58,292 nt of DNA from the NCBI GenBank assembly GCA_009392195.1, contig VFGY01000020.1, positions 1-58,292 of the forward strand, written 5' to 3'. The position numbers were made by a program, and so were the translations under genes. Below are positions 9,028 to 18,269 of this stretch, piece after piece; position 1 is the stretch's first letter; each line of letters starts with the position of its first letter. The stretch comes from SAR202 cluster bacterium. Its GTDB lineage: Bacteria > Chloroflexota > Dehalococcoidia > Lucifugimonadales > OSU-TB39. A model generated the notes under the pieces. The model had not been told where the DNA came from, made no database searches, and was given only the letters and a program-made list of their open reading frames with translations.

Positions 9028-10395
9028 TTAATACACCTCATTTTCTATCTCTTGTAGAACCTCATCTATGTTTGAAACTATGAAGTCTATATCTGATTTT
9101 TTTGAACAAAGTTGAGGCTGTAAATTGATATAAGGTACAGGTGGATTCAGAATCATTTTTCGGGATTTAAACTTTTCGCTCAGCCTAGGCCCTAGTCTCA
9201 TCTCAGGATTAAAATGTGTCCTTGTATTTCGATCACTGACAAGTTCTATCGATGCCAACAACCCTTTACCCCTAACATTACCAATCATTCGTCGTTGTTT
9301 TTGCATTTGGTTGAGATTCTGAAGTAAATACGAACCCATTGCTTTTGAATTATCCACAAGATTTTCATTTTCAATTATTTCAATGTTTGCCAAAGCTGCT
9401 GCTGCTGAAACAGGATGGCCTCCAAAAGTTAGAGTGTGAACAAAAATATTATCTTTGCCTTTAAAAACATCTGCTATTTTATCTCTTACAATAGTTGCTC
9501 CCAATGGGGAGTAACTACTGGTTATTCCTTTGGCAACGCAAAGTATATCAGGAACCACATCCCAATGATTAACCGCGAACATTTCTCCTGTTCTACCAAA
9601 CCCACACACAATTTCATCCGCTATCAACAGGACTCCATATTTGTCACATATCTTCCTTAAATTAGGCCAATATTCATCCCCAGGAACTGCAGTACCTGAA
9701 GCGCCTGCAATTGGTTCAGCGATTATCGCTGCAATCGATGATTCTCCATGAAATTGAATCAATTTCTCAACCGCATCAGAACACAAAACCGCACATTCAG
9801 AAGGAGTATCACCACCTAATTCGCATCTATAAGGGTCTGGATGAGGTGCATATAACATTCCAGGATAAGACGCTGGCTCATAATCCGATCTATCACCGCT
9901 TCCAGCCCATAAAACACCACCTGTTGCCCCATGATAGGAACCTCTTCTACTAATTATCTTATACCTGCTCGATTCTCCTTGTCTTTTATGATAAGCGCGA
10001 GCTATTTTAATTGCAGTTTCGTTGGCTTCAGAACCGCCACTCGAAAACCATGAACGGTTTAAATCTCCCGGAGTGATGTCTGATAATTTCTTGGCTAACT
10101 TTATTGCAGGTATAGAAGTAGAACCTTGAGGGAAATAAGGTAATTCCTGCATTTGCTTATACATCGCCTCAGCTACTTCTTTCCTGCCATATCCTATATT
10201 TACAGAAGAGTAACCTCCATTCACATCAACCCATTCGTTTCCTTCTAAATCCTTAACACGTACTCCATCTCCTTCAACAATAAAGGTAGGCCCTCCTTGC
10301 TCAGCGACTTGAGTCCAGTCACTATTCGCACTCCAAAGATGATTAAATGCATCTGTTTTATTTTTTTTAGTATCCACTACTCGTTTTAACTCCAA
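9028..10395 (-). CDS. class III PLP aminotransferase (paralogue 2)
   Basis: This 455-residue class III (omega-type/glutamate-1-semialdehyde-like) aminotransferase has SSGGSEANE (cofactor phosphate loop), the Asp of LIADEIVCGFGRTG that holds the PLP pyridine nitrogen, and the Schiff-base Lys in CVAKGITSSY. The start is TTG at 10395, matching the N-terminal length of its neighbour. It lies 34 bases downstream of a closely similar gene of identical length (10430-11797), so this is a tandem duplication in one operon. The amino donor and acceptor cannot be inferred; amine or omega-amino-acid catabolism is plausible. It is not hemL by context. Confidence 0.88.
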   Translation of the reverse strand: MELKRVVDTKKNKTDAFNHLWSANSDWTQVAEQGGPTFIVEGDGVRVKDLEGNEWVDVNGGYSSVNIGYGRKEVAEAMYKQMQELPYFPQGSTSIPAIKLAKKLSDITPGDLNRSWFSSGGSEANETAIKIARAYHKRQGESSRYKIISRRGSYHGATGGVLWAGSGDRSDYEPASYPGMLYAPHPDPYRCELGGDTPSECAVLCSDAVEKLIQFHGESSIAAIIAEPIAGASGTAVPGDEYWPNLRKICDKYGVLLIADEIVCGFGRTGEMFAVNHWDVVPDILCVAKGITSSYSPLGATIVRDKIADVFKGKDNIFVHTLTFGGHPVSAAAALANIEIIENENLVDNSKAMGSYLLQNLNQMQKQRRMIGNVRGKGLLASIELVSDRNTRTHFNPEMRLGPRLSEKFKSRKMILNPPVPYINLQPQLCSKKSDIDFIVSNIDEVLQEIENEVY

Positions 10396-10429
10396 TGCTA
10401 TGTCTTACATCGATAATCTTTGGAATAAG

Positions 10430-11797
10430 TTACATCCCTAACTCGCTTTCCAATTCAGTCAATACTTCATCTATCGCCACACATATTTCATCAACTTCAT
10501 CTTTAGTAATACTTAAAGGTGGTGCTATGTTTAATATATTGGTACTTACTCGAAATATAATACCTCTAGCTTGAAATTTCCGAGTGATAATTTCGTTGAC
10601 TTTTAAACTAGGATCAAATCTTGCTTTCGTTTCCCTGTCTGAAACCAATTCTGCAGCTAATAACAAGCCTCGTCCCCTTACATCACCAATCACTTTATAC
10701 TTATCTTTGAATCCTTCCAGCTTATTTTTAAAATATTCACCTGCTATATTCGAATTCTCAACTAAATTATCTTGTTCTATCAATTTAATATTAGCTAGAG
10801 ATGCTGCAGCAGAAACAGGATGGCCGCTAAAAGTAAAAATATGCCTTAAATACTTTTGATCACCCGCGAAAAAATCAGCTATTTCATCGCGTACTATAGT
10901 TGCGCCAATAGGCAAATAACTGCTAACCAAACCTTTTGCTACAGTCATAATGTCAGGTACTACATCCCAATGATTTACTCCAAACATTTTCCCAGTTCTT
11001 CCAAATCCGCAAACAATTTCATCAGCTATTAAAATCACTCCATATTTATCGCATATCTCCCTAACCATTGGCCAATATTCTTCCCCTGGAACTACAGCCC
11101 CTTGTGGAACTGAAATAGGCTCTGCAATTACAGCAGCAATGGAATCTGGACCATTATTCAAAATTAAATCCTCTATTGCCTTAGCACTTCGATGTGCACA
11201 TTCAGAGTCACTTTGAGAATTAAACTCACATCTGTATGCATTAGGCTGTGGGGCGTATAGCATCCCAGGAGCAGAAGGTTCATAATCAGCCATAGGAACA
11301 ATCGGTGTAGAACCCAACCACATTACACCGCCTGTTGCTCCATGATACGAGCCTCTTCTACTAATAATTTTATATCTTCCAGTATCTCCTCTCCGTTTAT
11401 GAAAAGCCCGTGCTACTTTTAAGGCAGTTTCATTTGCCTCGGACCCTCCACTAGTCGGAAACGTACGATTCAATGAACCTGGAGCTAATCCCGATATTTT
11501 GGCAACTAAATTTACAGTAGATAAAGTAGTTGTTGTAGCAGGGAAATAGGGAAGTTTGGAGGCTTGACTAAAAACAGCATCAGCGATAGCTTTCCTCCCA
11601 TAACCAACATTGACTGAATTATATCCCCCATTCAAGTCTATCCATGAATTACCTTCTGAATCCTCTACTCTTATACCAGAACCTTTAACTATGATCATAG
11701 GCTCAGAATTTTCAGCCATATGTTCCCAATCACGATTATGCATCCATAAATGATCGCGAGCTAATTTTTGCAACTCAGTTGTTGATAATTCGCCCAT
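10430..11797 (-). CDS. class III PLP aminotransferase (paralogue 1)
   Basis: This 455-residue protein has the same architecture as its downstream paralogue. TSGGSEANE, the LIADEIVCGFGRTG metal-free Asp motif, and the PLP lysine in TVAKGLVSSY are all intact. Both copies share a YRCE segment followed by an SEC tripeptide in the middle, which is a lineage-specific feature. The start is ATG with an AAGGA site about 11 bases upstream. It is the first gene of the two-gene leftward operon, and its promoter should lie within 11798-11930. Retention of two full active sites argues for different substrates rather than decay. Confidence 0.88.
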   Translation of the reverse strand: MGELSTTELQKLARDHLWMHNRDWEHMAENSEPMIIVKGSGIRVEDSEGNSWIDLNGGYNSVNVGYGRKAIADAVFSQASKLPYFPATTTTLSTVNLVAKISGLAPGSLNRTFPTSGGSEANETALKVARAFHKRRGDTGRYKIISRRGSYHGATGGVMWLGSTPIVPMADYEPSAPGMLYAPQPNAYRCEFNSQSDSECAHRSAKAIEDLILNNGPDSIAAVIAEPISVPQGAVVPGEEYWPMVREICDKYGVILIADEIVCGFGRTGKMFGVNHWDVVPDIMTVAKGLVSSYLPIGATIVRDEIADFFAGDQKYLRHIFTFSGHPVSAAASLANIKLIEQDNLVENSNIAGEYFKNKLEGFKDKYKVIGDVRGRGLLLAAELVSDRETKARFDPSLKVNEIITRKFQARGIIFRVSTNILNIAPPLSITKDEVDEICVAIDEVLTELESELGM

Positions 11798-11936
11798 TTA
11801 ATTAACATCCTTTAATGTTAAAGCGAAGATAACATAATTATTAATAAATCTACAGTAACTTATTAATAATTTGAGATTTAAACTCTATAAGTAGTGTTAC
11901 AATTGTAAAGTAGTCTTTTTTTGATTCGAAATTTTA

Positions 11937-11960
11937 TGATATACAGTATTATGTATATCA
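11937..11960. repeat. 9-bp inverted repeat upstream of tRNA-Met
   Basis: Perfect arms (11937-11945 and 11952-11960) flank a 6-base spacer, ending 5 bases before the mature tRNA-Met gene. It may be a binding site or part of the tRNA promoter; the spacer overlaps a TATTAT that could act as a -10. Confidence 0.45.
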
Positions 11961-11965
11961 GACGT

Positions 11966-12038
11966 GGCAACGTAGCTCAGCGGTTAGAGCGGGCGCTTCA
12001 TAAGCGCTAGGTCGTAGGTTCAAGTCCTACCGTTGCCA
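11966..12038 (+). tRNA. tRNA with CAT anticodon (Met or Ile2)
   Basis: Cloverleaf with acceptor GGCAACG/CGTTGCC, anticodon loop TTCATAA (CAT) and discriminator A. CCA is not encoded. The G1-C72 pair excludes a typical initiator with a mismatched first pair. Elongator Met and lysidine-modified Ile2 cannot be told apart with certainty by eye. Confidence 0.92.
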
Positions 12039-12161
12039 CTCTACAAATTCATTTTTCAATACGGCAGGTAGATTTGATAAAACATCAACTCAGTTGTGAA
12101 TACGCCATTAATATTGACAATAAAGTTGGTTGATGAAAATATAATCATCATGTTTTCCCGG

Positions 12162-12237
12162 GGGCGGTTAGCTCAGTGGTTAGAGCGCTCGCCTCACACG
12201 CGAGAGGTCCGAGGTTCAAATCCTCGACTGCCCACCA
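12162..12237 (+). tRNA. tRNA-Val (CAC)
   Basis: Acceptor GGGCGGT pairs with ACTGCCC (G-U tolerated), the anticodon loop is CTCACAC (CAC), and CCA is encoded. Second gene of the five-tRNA cluster. Confidence 0.95.
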
Positions 12238-12263
12238 CATTCGCATATCAAGTAAATATGAGA

Positions 12264-12350
12264 GCCGAAGTGGCGAAATGGTAGACGCGCTACGTTCAGG
12301 ACGTAGTACCTTTAATAGGTGTGTGGGTTCGACTCCCTCCTTCGGCACCA
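12264..12350 (+). tRNA. tRNA-Leu (CAG)
   Basis: Class II tRNA with a long variable arm. The acceptor is GCCGAAG/CTTCGGC, the anticodon loop is TTCAGGA (CAG), and CCA is encoded. Confidence 0.95.
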
Positions 12351-12371
12351 TTTAATTAAAATAAATAATAA

Positions 12372-12447
12372 GCGCTTGTAGCTCAGCGGATAGAGCGCAG
12401 CCCTGCGGAGGCTGAGGTCGTGGGTTCGAATCCCACCAAGCGCGCCA
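12372..12447 (+). tRNA. tRNA-Arg (GCG)
   Basis: Acceptor GCGCTTG/CAAGCGC, discriminator G, CCA encoded. The anticodon stem CAGCC/GGCTG encloses CTGCGGA, giving anticodon GCG. Most bacteria read CGU/CGC/CGA with an ACG anticodon converted to inosine by TadA. A G34 tRNA would read CGC and CGU without editing. Confidence 0.93.
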
Positions 12448-12501
12448 ATCAATTGAAATTTTGATTAATAAATCGGTACAATAGATATTATTAAGTTTAA
12501 A

Positions 12502-12578
12502 GGGCGATTAGCTCAGCTGGTTAGAGCGCATGCTTTACACGCATGAGGTCGTAGGTTCGACTCCTACATCGCCCACCA
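12502..12578 (+). tRNA. tRNA-Val (TAC)
   Basis: Acceptor GGGCGAT/ATCGCCC, anticodon loop TTTACAC (TAC), CCA encoded. It is the second valine tRNA of the cluster, about 60 bases before the aldo/keto reductase gene. Confidence 0.95.
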
Positions 12579-12640
12579 TACAACTTGACCATTAGCAACC
12601 AGTGAAAAACCTCTTATCACATGAGAGATAACAATACAAA

Positions 12641-13585
12641 ATGCAATATAGAACCCTAGGTAAAACAGGTCTTAAAGTATCTTTACTAAGTTTAGGCTCG
12701 GGTGGAACCCGACGGTTAGGACAAGATTCTCAAATGGATCAAAAAAGTCAAACGACATTGGTACACAAAGCTCTTAGCCTAGGAATAAATCTCATAGACA
12801 CATCTGCACAGTATGGGAATTCAGAAGCAATCCTTGGTTCAGCATTAGCTGGTATAAAACGAGACAGTTATTTATTATGTACCAAATGGTATTGCGCAGA
12901 AAAACCAGACCCAATTAAAAGCCCACAACTGCTCATCGAAAGCATCGAATCCAGTCTCTCAAAACTAAAAACCGACCATATCGATATAATGATGTTTCAT
13001 GGGCCATTGGCAAACGAGTACCATAGTATATTAGATTCATGTTATCCAGTTTTAAGTTCCCTGAAAGAAAAGGGCAAAATACGTTTTATAGGTCTTAGTA
13101 CTCGATTTAAAGAAGACCCTGAACAGTTGGTTGCCGAATTAGCTGTGAAAAATAATCCAGAGCTATTTGATGTGATAATGCTAAAATACGGAATACTTAA
13201 TCAGTATGCAGCCACAACAATTATGCCATTAGCAATCCAAAACAATATCGGGATTATGAACATGGCGGTAATAAGAGAAAAGTTGCCAAATAAAAACTTG
13301 CTTGAGCAACTTATTAAAAAATGGAAGAATGATGGTCTAATAGATAAAGATAGCTTGGCAGATAAAAACCCTTTGGATTGGTTGGTAAAAGACGATGTAG
13401 ATTCAATCGTAAGTGCAGGATATAAATTCGCCGCTGACCACCCTGCAATATCAACCGTAATAACCGGTACAGCAAATCAGAACCACCTAGAATCCAACAT
13501 AAATGCATTATCAAAACCTGAACTTAAATACCAAGACTCAAAAATACTCAAAAAGTTATTTGGGAAAATAATAGAGTATGCCTAA
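12641..13585 (+). CDS. aldo/keto reductase
   Basis: This 314-residue NAD(P)H-dependent TIM-barrel oxidoreductase has the AKR tetrad as Asp53, Tyr58 (LIDTSAQYG), Lys82 (CTKWY) and His120 (MMFHGP). It begins directly with the family beta-hairpin (YRTLGKTGLKVS), so the ATG start is well placed. A DapA-family aldolase follows after 32 bases. The pair may process a sugar-derived aldehyde or keto acid, for example galactose/L-fucose-type dehydrogenation plus aldol cleavage, but the substrate is inference only. Confidence 0.88.
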   Translation: MQYRTLGKTGLKVSLLSLGSGGTRRLGQDSQMDQKSQTTLVHKALSLGINLIDTSAQYGNSEAILGSALAGIKRDSYLLCTKWYCAEKPDPIKSPQLLIESIESSLSKLKTDHIDIMMFHGPLANEYHSILDSCYPVLSSLKEKGKIRFIGLSTRFKEDPEQLVAELAVKNNPELFDVIMLKYGILNQYAATTIMPLAIQNNIGIMNMAVIREKLPNKNLLEQLIKKWKNDGLIDKDSLADKNPLDWLVKDDVDSIVSAGYKFAADHPAISTVITGTANQNHLESNINALSKPELKYQDSKILKKLFGKIIEYA

Positions 13586-13617
13586 TAATCAATTTTAAAA
13601 GGATAAGCTAACCAATC

Positions 13618-14541
13618 ATGAATAAATCAGAATTAAAATCTCTTATCAAAGGAACATTAGCGGTTACCCCAACTCCATTTGATGATAATTACCAGCTTGA
13701 CCTTGGTAAAACCCACGATATCACACAATGGTGGGTCGAACAGGGTTTAGGCACATCTAATTCTCCACTGAAAATAACTGCCGGTGGAGGTGAGTGTCAT
13801 AATTTGACCGAAGACGAGTGGCTCCAAGTACTTAAAACTACTGTAAATGCTGCCGGTCCTGAAGCTGTAATCATGTGCGGATTAAAATCTAAATCCACGA
13901 TTCACACAATAGAAGATGCAAAAAAAGCACAGGATGTTGGCATAATAGGACTCCAAATTGATTTACCTTTCTATCATCACCCCAACCAAGATGATTACGT
14001 CAGATATTTCACAGATATTTCTGACTCTATTGATATTGGGATAATGATATACAACACTCATTTTCATGGTGCTCCTTCAATAAAAGCGGAAACAATGTTG
14101 CGTTTAACTGATGCTGAGCACGTGGTCGCTATCAAATGGAACACGCCTCCACATGAAGATTTTAACCAGATGACAAAATTCTCAAATGAATTCAACGTTA
14201 TAAACAATGGAGGAGATATGATTCAATTCCATAAAAATGGTGGTAAAGGCACACAATCTTCTATTGCTCCGGCTTGTCCTAAATATGCTCTTGACATGTG
14301 GGAATTACTTGAAGCAAAAGAATACGACAAAGTCAAAAACGAATTAGAAAAAGATGCGATGTTGAATAAATGGCGAAGAAAATCTGCATTAATTTCTGGT
14401 GGCAACCGGCATAACAAAGCTTATATGGCCGCAATAGGGAAACCTCTTGGACAACCCCGATTACCCACATTGCCAGTAGAACAACATGAAGTTGTTGAAC
14501 TAAGAGAAATGTTTAAAAGTTTCGGATGGATAACCGCCTAA
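13618..14541 (+). CDS. DapA-family aldolase/dehydratase (paralogue)
   Basis: The 307-residue member of the dihydrodipicolinate synthase family has TPTPFDD at the N terminus, a glycine-rich GGGE loop (57-60 region), Tyr145 in MIYNTHF and Schiff-base Lys173 in VAIKWNT. The carboxylate-loop Thr-Thr and the YNxPxRT arginine of true DapA are missing, so it probably acts on a different pyruvate- or keto-acid-derived substrate. It is translated from ATG with an AAGGA site upstream, directly after the aldo/keto reductase. This is the third DapA-family gene in the window. Confidence 0.85.
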   Translation: MNKSELKSLIKGTLAVTPTPFDDNYQLDLGKTHDITQWWVEQGLGTSNSPLKITAGGGECHNLTEDEWLQVLKTTVNAAGPEAVIMCGLKSKSTIHTIEDAKKAQDVGIIGLQIDLPFYHHPNQDDYVRYFTDISDSIDIGIMIYNTHFHGAPSIKAETMLRLTDAEHVVAIKWNTPPHEDFNQMTKFSNEFNVINNGGDMIQFHKNGGKGTQSSIAPACPKYALDMWELLEAKEYDKVKNELEKDAMLNKWRRKSALISGGNRHNKAYMAAIGKPLGQPRLPTLPVEQHEVVELREMFKSFGWITA

Positions 14542-14637
14542 AATGAATTTTGATTTTAACCAACTAAGAATTCATTAGTTATCATGAATTTTCACAATAA
14601 ATTCGATTAACCACTCAACAAAAAACTATAAGAAAAT

Positions 14638-14674
14638 TGTTATAATACCGGATAAATTTATAACTACCGGTTAA
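14638..14674 (+). promoter_or_regulatory. putative extended -10 promoter and direct repeat before dnaE
   Basis: TGTTATAAT (14638-14646) is a consensus extended -10. It is followed by two copies of TACCGGWTAA (14646-14655 and 14665-14674) with a 19-base period, the second ending just before the TTG start of dnaE. A -35 is not clear. Confidence 0.55.
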
Positions 14675-14678
14675 CATT

Positions 14679-17600
14679 TTGTTCACTCATTTACATGTAC
14701 ATACAGAATACAGCTTACTCGATGGCTTAAGTAGATTAGATTCCCTATTAGAGCAAAGTAAAAAACTAGGCATGAATAGTATTGGGATTACAGACCATGG
14801 AGGACTATATGGCGCCATACATTTCTACCGTAAGGCAATTGAATTAGGCTTAAAACCAATTATCGGATGTGAAATGTATGTAGCAAGAAAAAGTCGGTTT
14901 GATAAAATCCCTTCAGAAAAATCCCCCTACCATTTAACAGTAATTGCCAAAAACAACAAAGGATATTCTAACTTAGTACAATTAGTCAGCCTTGCAAACC
15001 TAGAAGGTTTCTACTATAAACCTCGTGTTGACAGAGAACTTCTATCAAAATACAGCGAAGGATTAATTGTGCTGTCTGGATGCCCTAGCGGAGAAGTACC
15101 TGAACTTATCAGCCAAGGGAATATGGAAGAAGCGAAAGAAGCAGCTAATTGGTACAAAAGCACTTTTGGCGATTATTATCTTGAACTGATGAATCACGAC
15201 CATGTAGATGATCTACCGGCAATCAATTCCGGCCTGATTAATATGCACAAAGAACTTGGTTTGCCAGTTGTAGCAACGAATGATAGTCATTATGTTAAAA
15301 AAGAGGATGCCGATTATCAGGACTTATTAGTATGCATTCATACAAACACTAATGTGAATGATACCGGCCGATTACGCATGGAAGACAATTCATACTATTT
15401 AAAAAGTCCAAATGAAATGGCTGAATTATTCAAAGATGTTCCTCAAGCAATATCTAACACGAATAAAATAGCTGATGAATGTAATGTTACAATCGACTTG
15501 GATACTCCACAGCTGCCAAAATTTAAAACCCCGGGGAACATTTCTGCAGAACAATATCTGAGCGAATTATGCTGGCAAGGGCTTAAAAATCGTATTGGCA
15601 CGCTAACCAATATTGAAGAAGATAGATTAAATAAAGAATTAGATGTGATAATTCAAACCAGATATGCAGATTATTTTTTGGTTGTTTGGGATATTACGCA
15701 TTTCGCCAATGAATCAAACATTAAAATTGCCGTAAGAGGCAGTGCTGCAGGAAGTTTAGTCTTATACTCCCTTGGAGTTACCAATATCAACCCACTGGAA
15801 TATAACATAGTTTTCGAAAGATTCTTGAATATAGAACGTAAAGAAATGCCTGATATAGACATGGATTTTCAAGATGACCGAAGATCAGAAGTAATCGATT
15901 ATGTAGTTAACAAATATGGTAAAGACCATGTAGCACAAATCATAACGTTTGGAACCATGGGAGCAAAAGCATCAATAAGAGACGTAGGCAGAGCTTTAGC
16001 GATACCTTACCCTGAAGTTGACAGAATAGCAAAACTTATTCCAACTCGTCTTAACATAACTATTGAAGACGCTATTTCAGAGACGCCTGAATTAAAAGAA
16101 ATCATTGATGCTGATCCCGACATAAGCAAAATAGTCAAATCAGCTACCTATCTTGAAGGAACTATACGTCATTCAAGTACCCATGCAGCTGGGGTGGTGA
16201 TTTCAGAAAATCCATTAAATAAATATGTGCCTTTGCAAAAGCCTACTAGAGGAGAAGAAGGCTCTGTATCCATGACACAATACGATATGGATTCATTATC
16301 AGCGCTAGGCTTGCTCAAAATGGATTTCCTAGGACTAATTAACTTAACTATACTTTCAAAAACAATCGAACTGGTTAAATTACACCACAATAACAACTTA
16401 GACCTTGATTCAGTTCCATTAAATGACCTGAAAACATTTGAATTACTATCGAATGGAGAAACTTCGGGAGTATTTCAGCTTGAAGGTTCAGGAATGACTA
16501 GGTACATAAAAGACTTAAAGCCTAATTCGTTGATGGATGTAGCAGCAATGATAGCTTTATATAGACCTGGCCCCATGGAACACATAGACACCTTTATTAA
16601 AGCTAAACACGGCCAAATTGAAGTTGAATATTTACATCAGATTTTAAAAGAAGTACTAGAAGAAACTTATGGGGTGATTGTTTATCAAGATCAAGTCTTT
16701 TTCATAGCCCAATTATTCGCAGGGTACTCAATGGGTGAAGCTGACATTCTTAGAAAAGCCATGGGCAAAAAAATCCCTGAAATAATGATTGCGGAAAAAG
16801 ATAAATTCATATCAGGTGCTATTAGCAAGGGTCACTCAAAAGAGTTGGCAGAACAAGTATTTGCATTAATAGAACCTTTCGCAGGATATGGATTCCCGAA
16901 AGCTCATTCCGTGAGTTATGGCTTAATATCGTATTGGACAGGATATTTCAAAGCTAATTACCCAATTGAATATATGGTTTGTCTTTTAAATGCCTATTCA
17001 GGTAATTCCGACAAATTATCTTCTGCAGTTTCCGAATGTAATAGACTAGGAATAAAAATATTGCCTCCTGACATTAATTACAGTGAAATCGATTTTAGTA
17101 TCGAATCTAGTAATAACGGTGATAAAAATGTGAGATTTGGCTTGGGTAAAATTAAAAATGTTGGTGCATTGGCATTAACCGATTTAATCAAATCTAGAGA
17201 TGCCAACGATAAATTCAAATCAATTGAAGATATGTGTCAAAACGCAAAATTCACCCAGCTCAACAAAAAAACCTTGGAAAGTTTGGTTAAAGTTGGAGCT
17301 TTTGATTCTATAAATCCCAGCAGGAACGGAATTCTTTCTTCAATTGACAAAATTATTAGCATGGCACAGGAATCACAATCGCTGAAAAATTCATCTCAAA
17401 CATCAATGTTCGATATGTTTGGAGATACAATTGAAATGGATTTATCTCAAGTCAACATACCTGAAATAGAAACAGCAGACGCTGATAAACAGGACTGGGA
17501 AAATGAATTATTAGGAGTCAACCTATCCGCATCAAATAAACTAAACCACATCATAGCTTCAAAAAACAGTCAAACAATAGCATCCATAAGTGAAATAAAT

Positions 17601-18251
17601 GAAAGTTTGGTGCGGAAAAAAATCACAATAGCCGGTCAAATATCCCAGGTAATGTCGAGACAAACTAGAGAAGGCAAACCATTTTTAATTGTCACATTAG
17701 CATTGTTAAATGGTGATATAGATATATTTGTTTGGGACAACATAATAAATGCATCTGGCGATATATGGAAACATGGATCATTAATCGAACTTGTTGGAAC
17801 AGTTAGATCTAAAAACGGTGAATTAAGTATCTCGTGTTCTTCAGCAAAACCTTACGAATATAATACTGATAATTCTGATGAATTACCCAACCATGAACCC
17901 ATAGTCAATAATCCAGAACCGAAATCCGAGGTATCACCTAAGGTGCAACCAACACAGTCCGACAATAACATAAAAATTGGGTTAAACGGCGAAAATGGCA
18001 ATCACAAAGCCGACAAACTGATTATATTGTTAAATGAAAGTAGCAACCACATTGAGGACCATGATTTACTTAAATCAATCGCTTCACTATGCGCTGAATT
18101 TAAAGGAAATTCAAAAGTCGAATTTCATATTGTCACAAACGGTAAAACGGTAATAATGGAATGGCCACTATTAAAGGTTGATACAACAGATATCTTCAAG
18201 GAAAAGATAGAAACACTAATAGGGAATTCAGGGCACATTACTATTTCTTAA
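14679..18251 (+). CDS. dnaE: DNA polymerase III alpha subunit
   Basis: Replicative C-family polymerase, 1190 residues. It has an N-terminal PHP domain beginning HLHVHTEYSLLDG, with DHGGLYG and further metal-type histidines, and the catalytic acidic cluster PDIDMDF near residue 390. The fingers/beta-binding region (YQDQVFFIAQLFAGY) follows, then a helix-hairpin-helix near residue 850 and an OB fold near residues 980-1065. About 120 extra residues remain at the C terminus. Translation starts at TTG (14679), which places the conserved PHP start at residue 2, as expected. There is no proofreading exonuclease domain, so this is DnaE rather than PolC. It converges on ogt. Confidence 0.97.
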   Translation: MFTHLHVHTEYSLLDGLSRLDSLLEQSKKLGMNSIGITDHGGLYGAIHFYRKAIELGLKPIIGCEMYVARKSRFDKIPSEKSPYHLTVIAKNNKGYSNLVQLVSLANLEGFYYKPRVDRELLSKYSEGLIVLSGCPSGEVPELISQGNMEEAKEAANWYKSTFGDYYLELMNHDHVDDLPAINSGLINMHKELGLPVVATNDSHYVKKEDADYQDLLVCIHTNTNVNDTGRLRMEDNSYYLKSPNEMAELFKDVPQAISNTNKIADECNVTIDLDTPQLPKFKTPGNISAEQYLSELCWQGLKNRIGTLTNIEEDRLNKELDVIIQTRYADYFLVVWDITHFANESNIKIAVRGSAAGSLVLYSLGVTNINPLEYNIVFERFLNIERKEMPDIDMDFQDDRRSEVIDYVVNKYGKDHVAQIITFGTMGAKASIRDVGRALAIPYPEVDRIAKLIPTRLNITIEDAISETPELKEIIDADPDISKIVKSATYLEGTIRHSSTHAAGVVISENPLNKYVPLQKPTRGEEGSVSMTQYDMDSLSALGLLKMDFLGLINLTILSKTIELVKLHHNNNLDLDSVPLNDLKTFELLSNGETSGVFQLEGSGMTRYIKDLKPNSLMDVAAMIALYRPGPMEHIDTFIKAKHGQIEVEYLHQILKEVLEETYGVIVYQDQVFFIAQLFAGYSMGEADILRKAMGKKIPEIMIAEKDKFISGAISKGHSKELAEQVFALIEPFAGYGFPKAHSVSYGLISYWTGYFKANYPIEYMVCLLNAYSGNSDKLSSAVSECNRLGIKILPPDINYSEIDFSIESSNNGDKNVRFGLGKIKNVGALALTDLIKSRDANDKFKSIEDMCQNAKFTQLNKKTLESLVKVGAFDSINPSRNGILSSIDKIISMAQESQSLKNSSQTSMFDMFGDTIEMDLSQVNIPEIETADADKQDWENELLGVNLSASNKLNHIIASKNSQTIASISEINESLVRKKITIAGQISQVMSRQTREGKPFLIVTLALLNGDIDIFVWDNIINASGDIWKHGSLIELVGTVRSKNGELSISCSSAKPYEYNTDNSDELPNHEPIVNNPEPKSEVSPKVQPTQSDNNIKIGLNGENGNHKADKLIILLNESSNHIEDHDLLKSIASLCAEFKGNSKVEFHIVTNGKTVIMEWPLLKVDTTDIFKEKIETLIGNSGHITIS

Positions 18252-18269
18252 CAACTCAAATATAATTCA

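Noticed and set aside
12096-12351. Open reading frames on both strands across the tRNA-Val/tRNA-Leu region, and similarly at 7-207
   Set aside because: They run through well-formed tRNA genes and encode only translated tRNA sequence.
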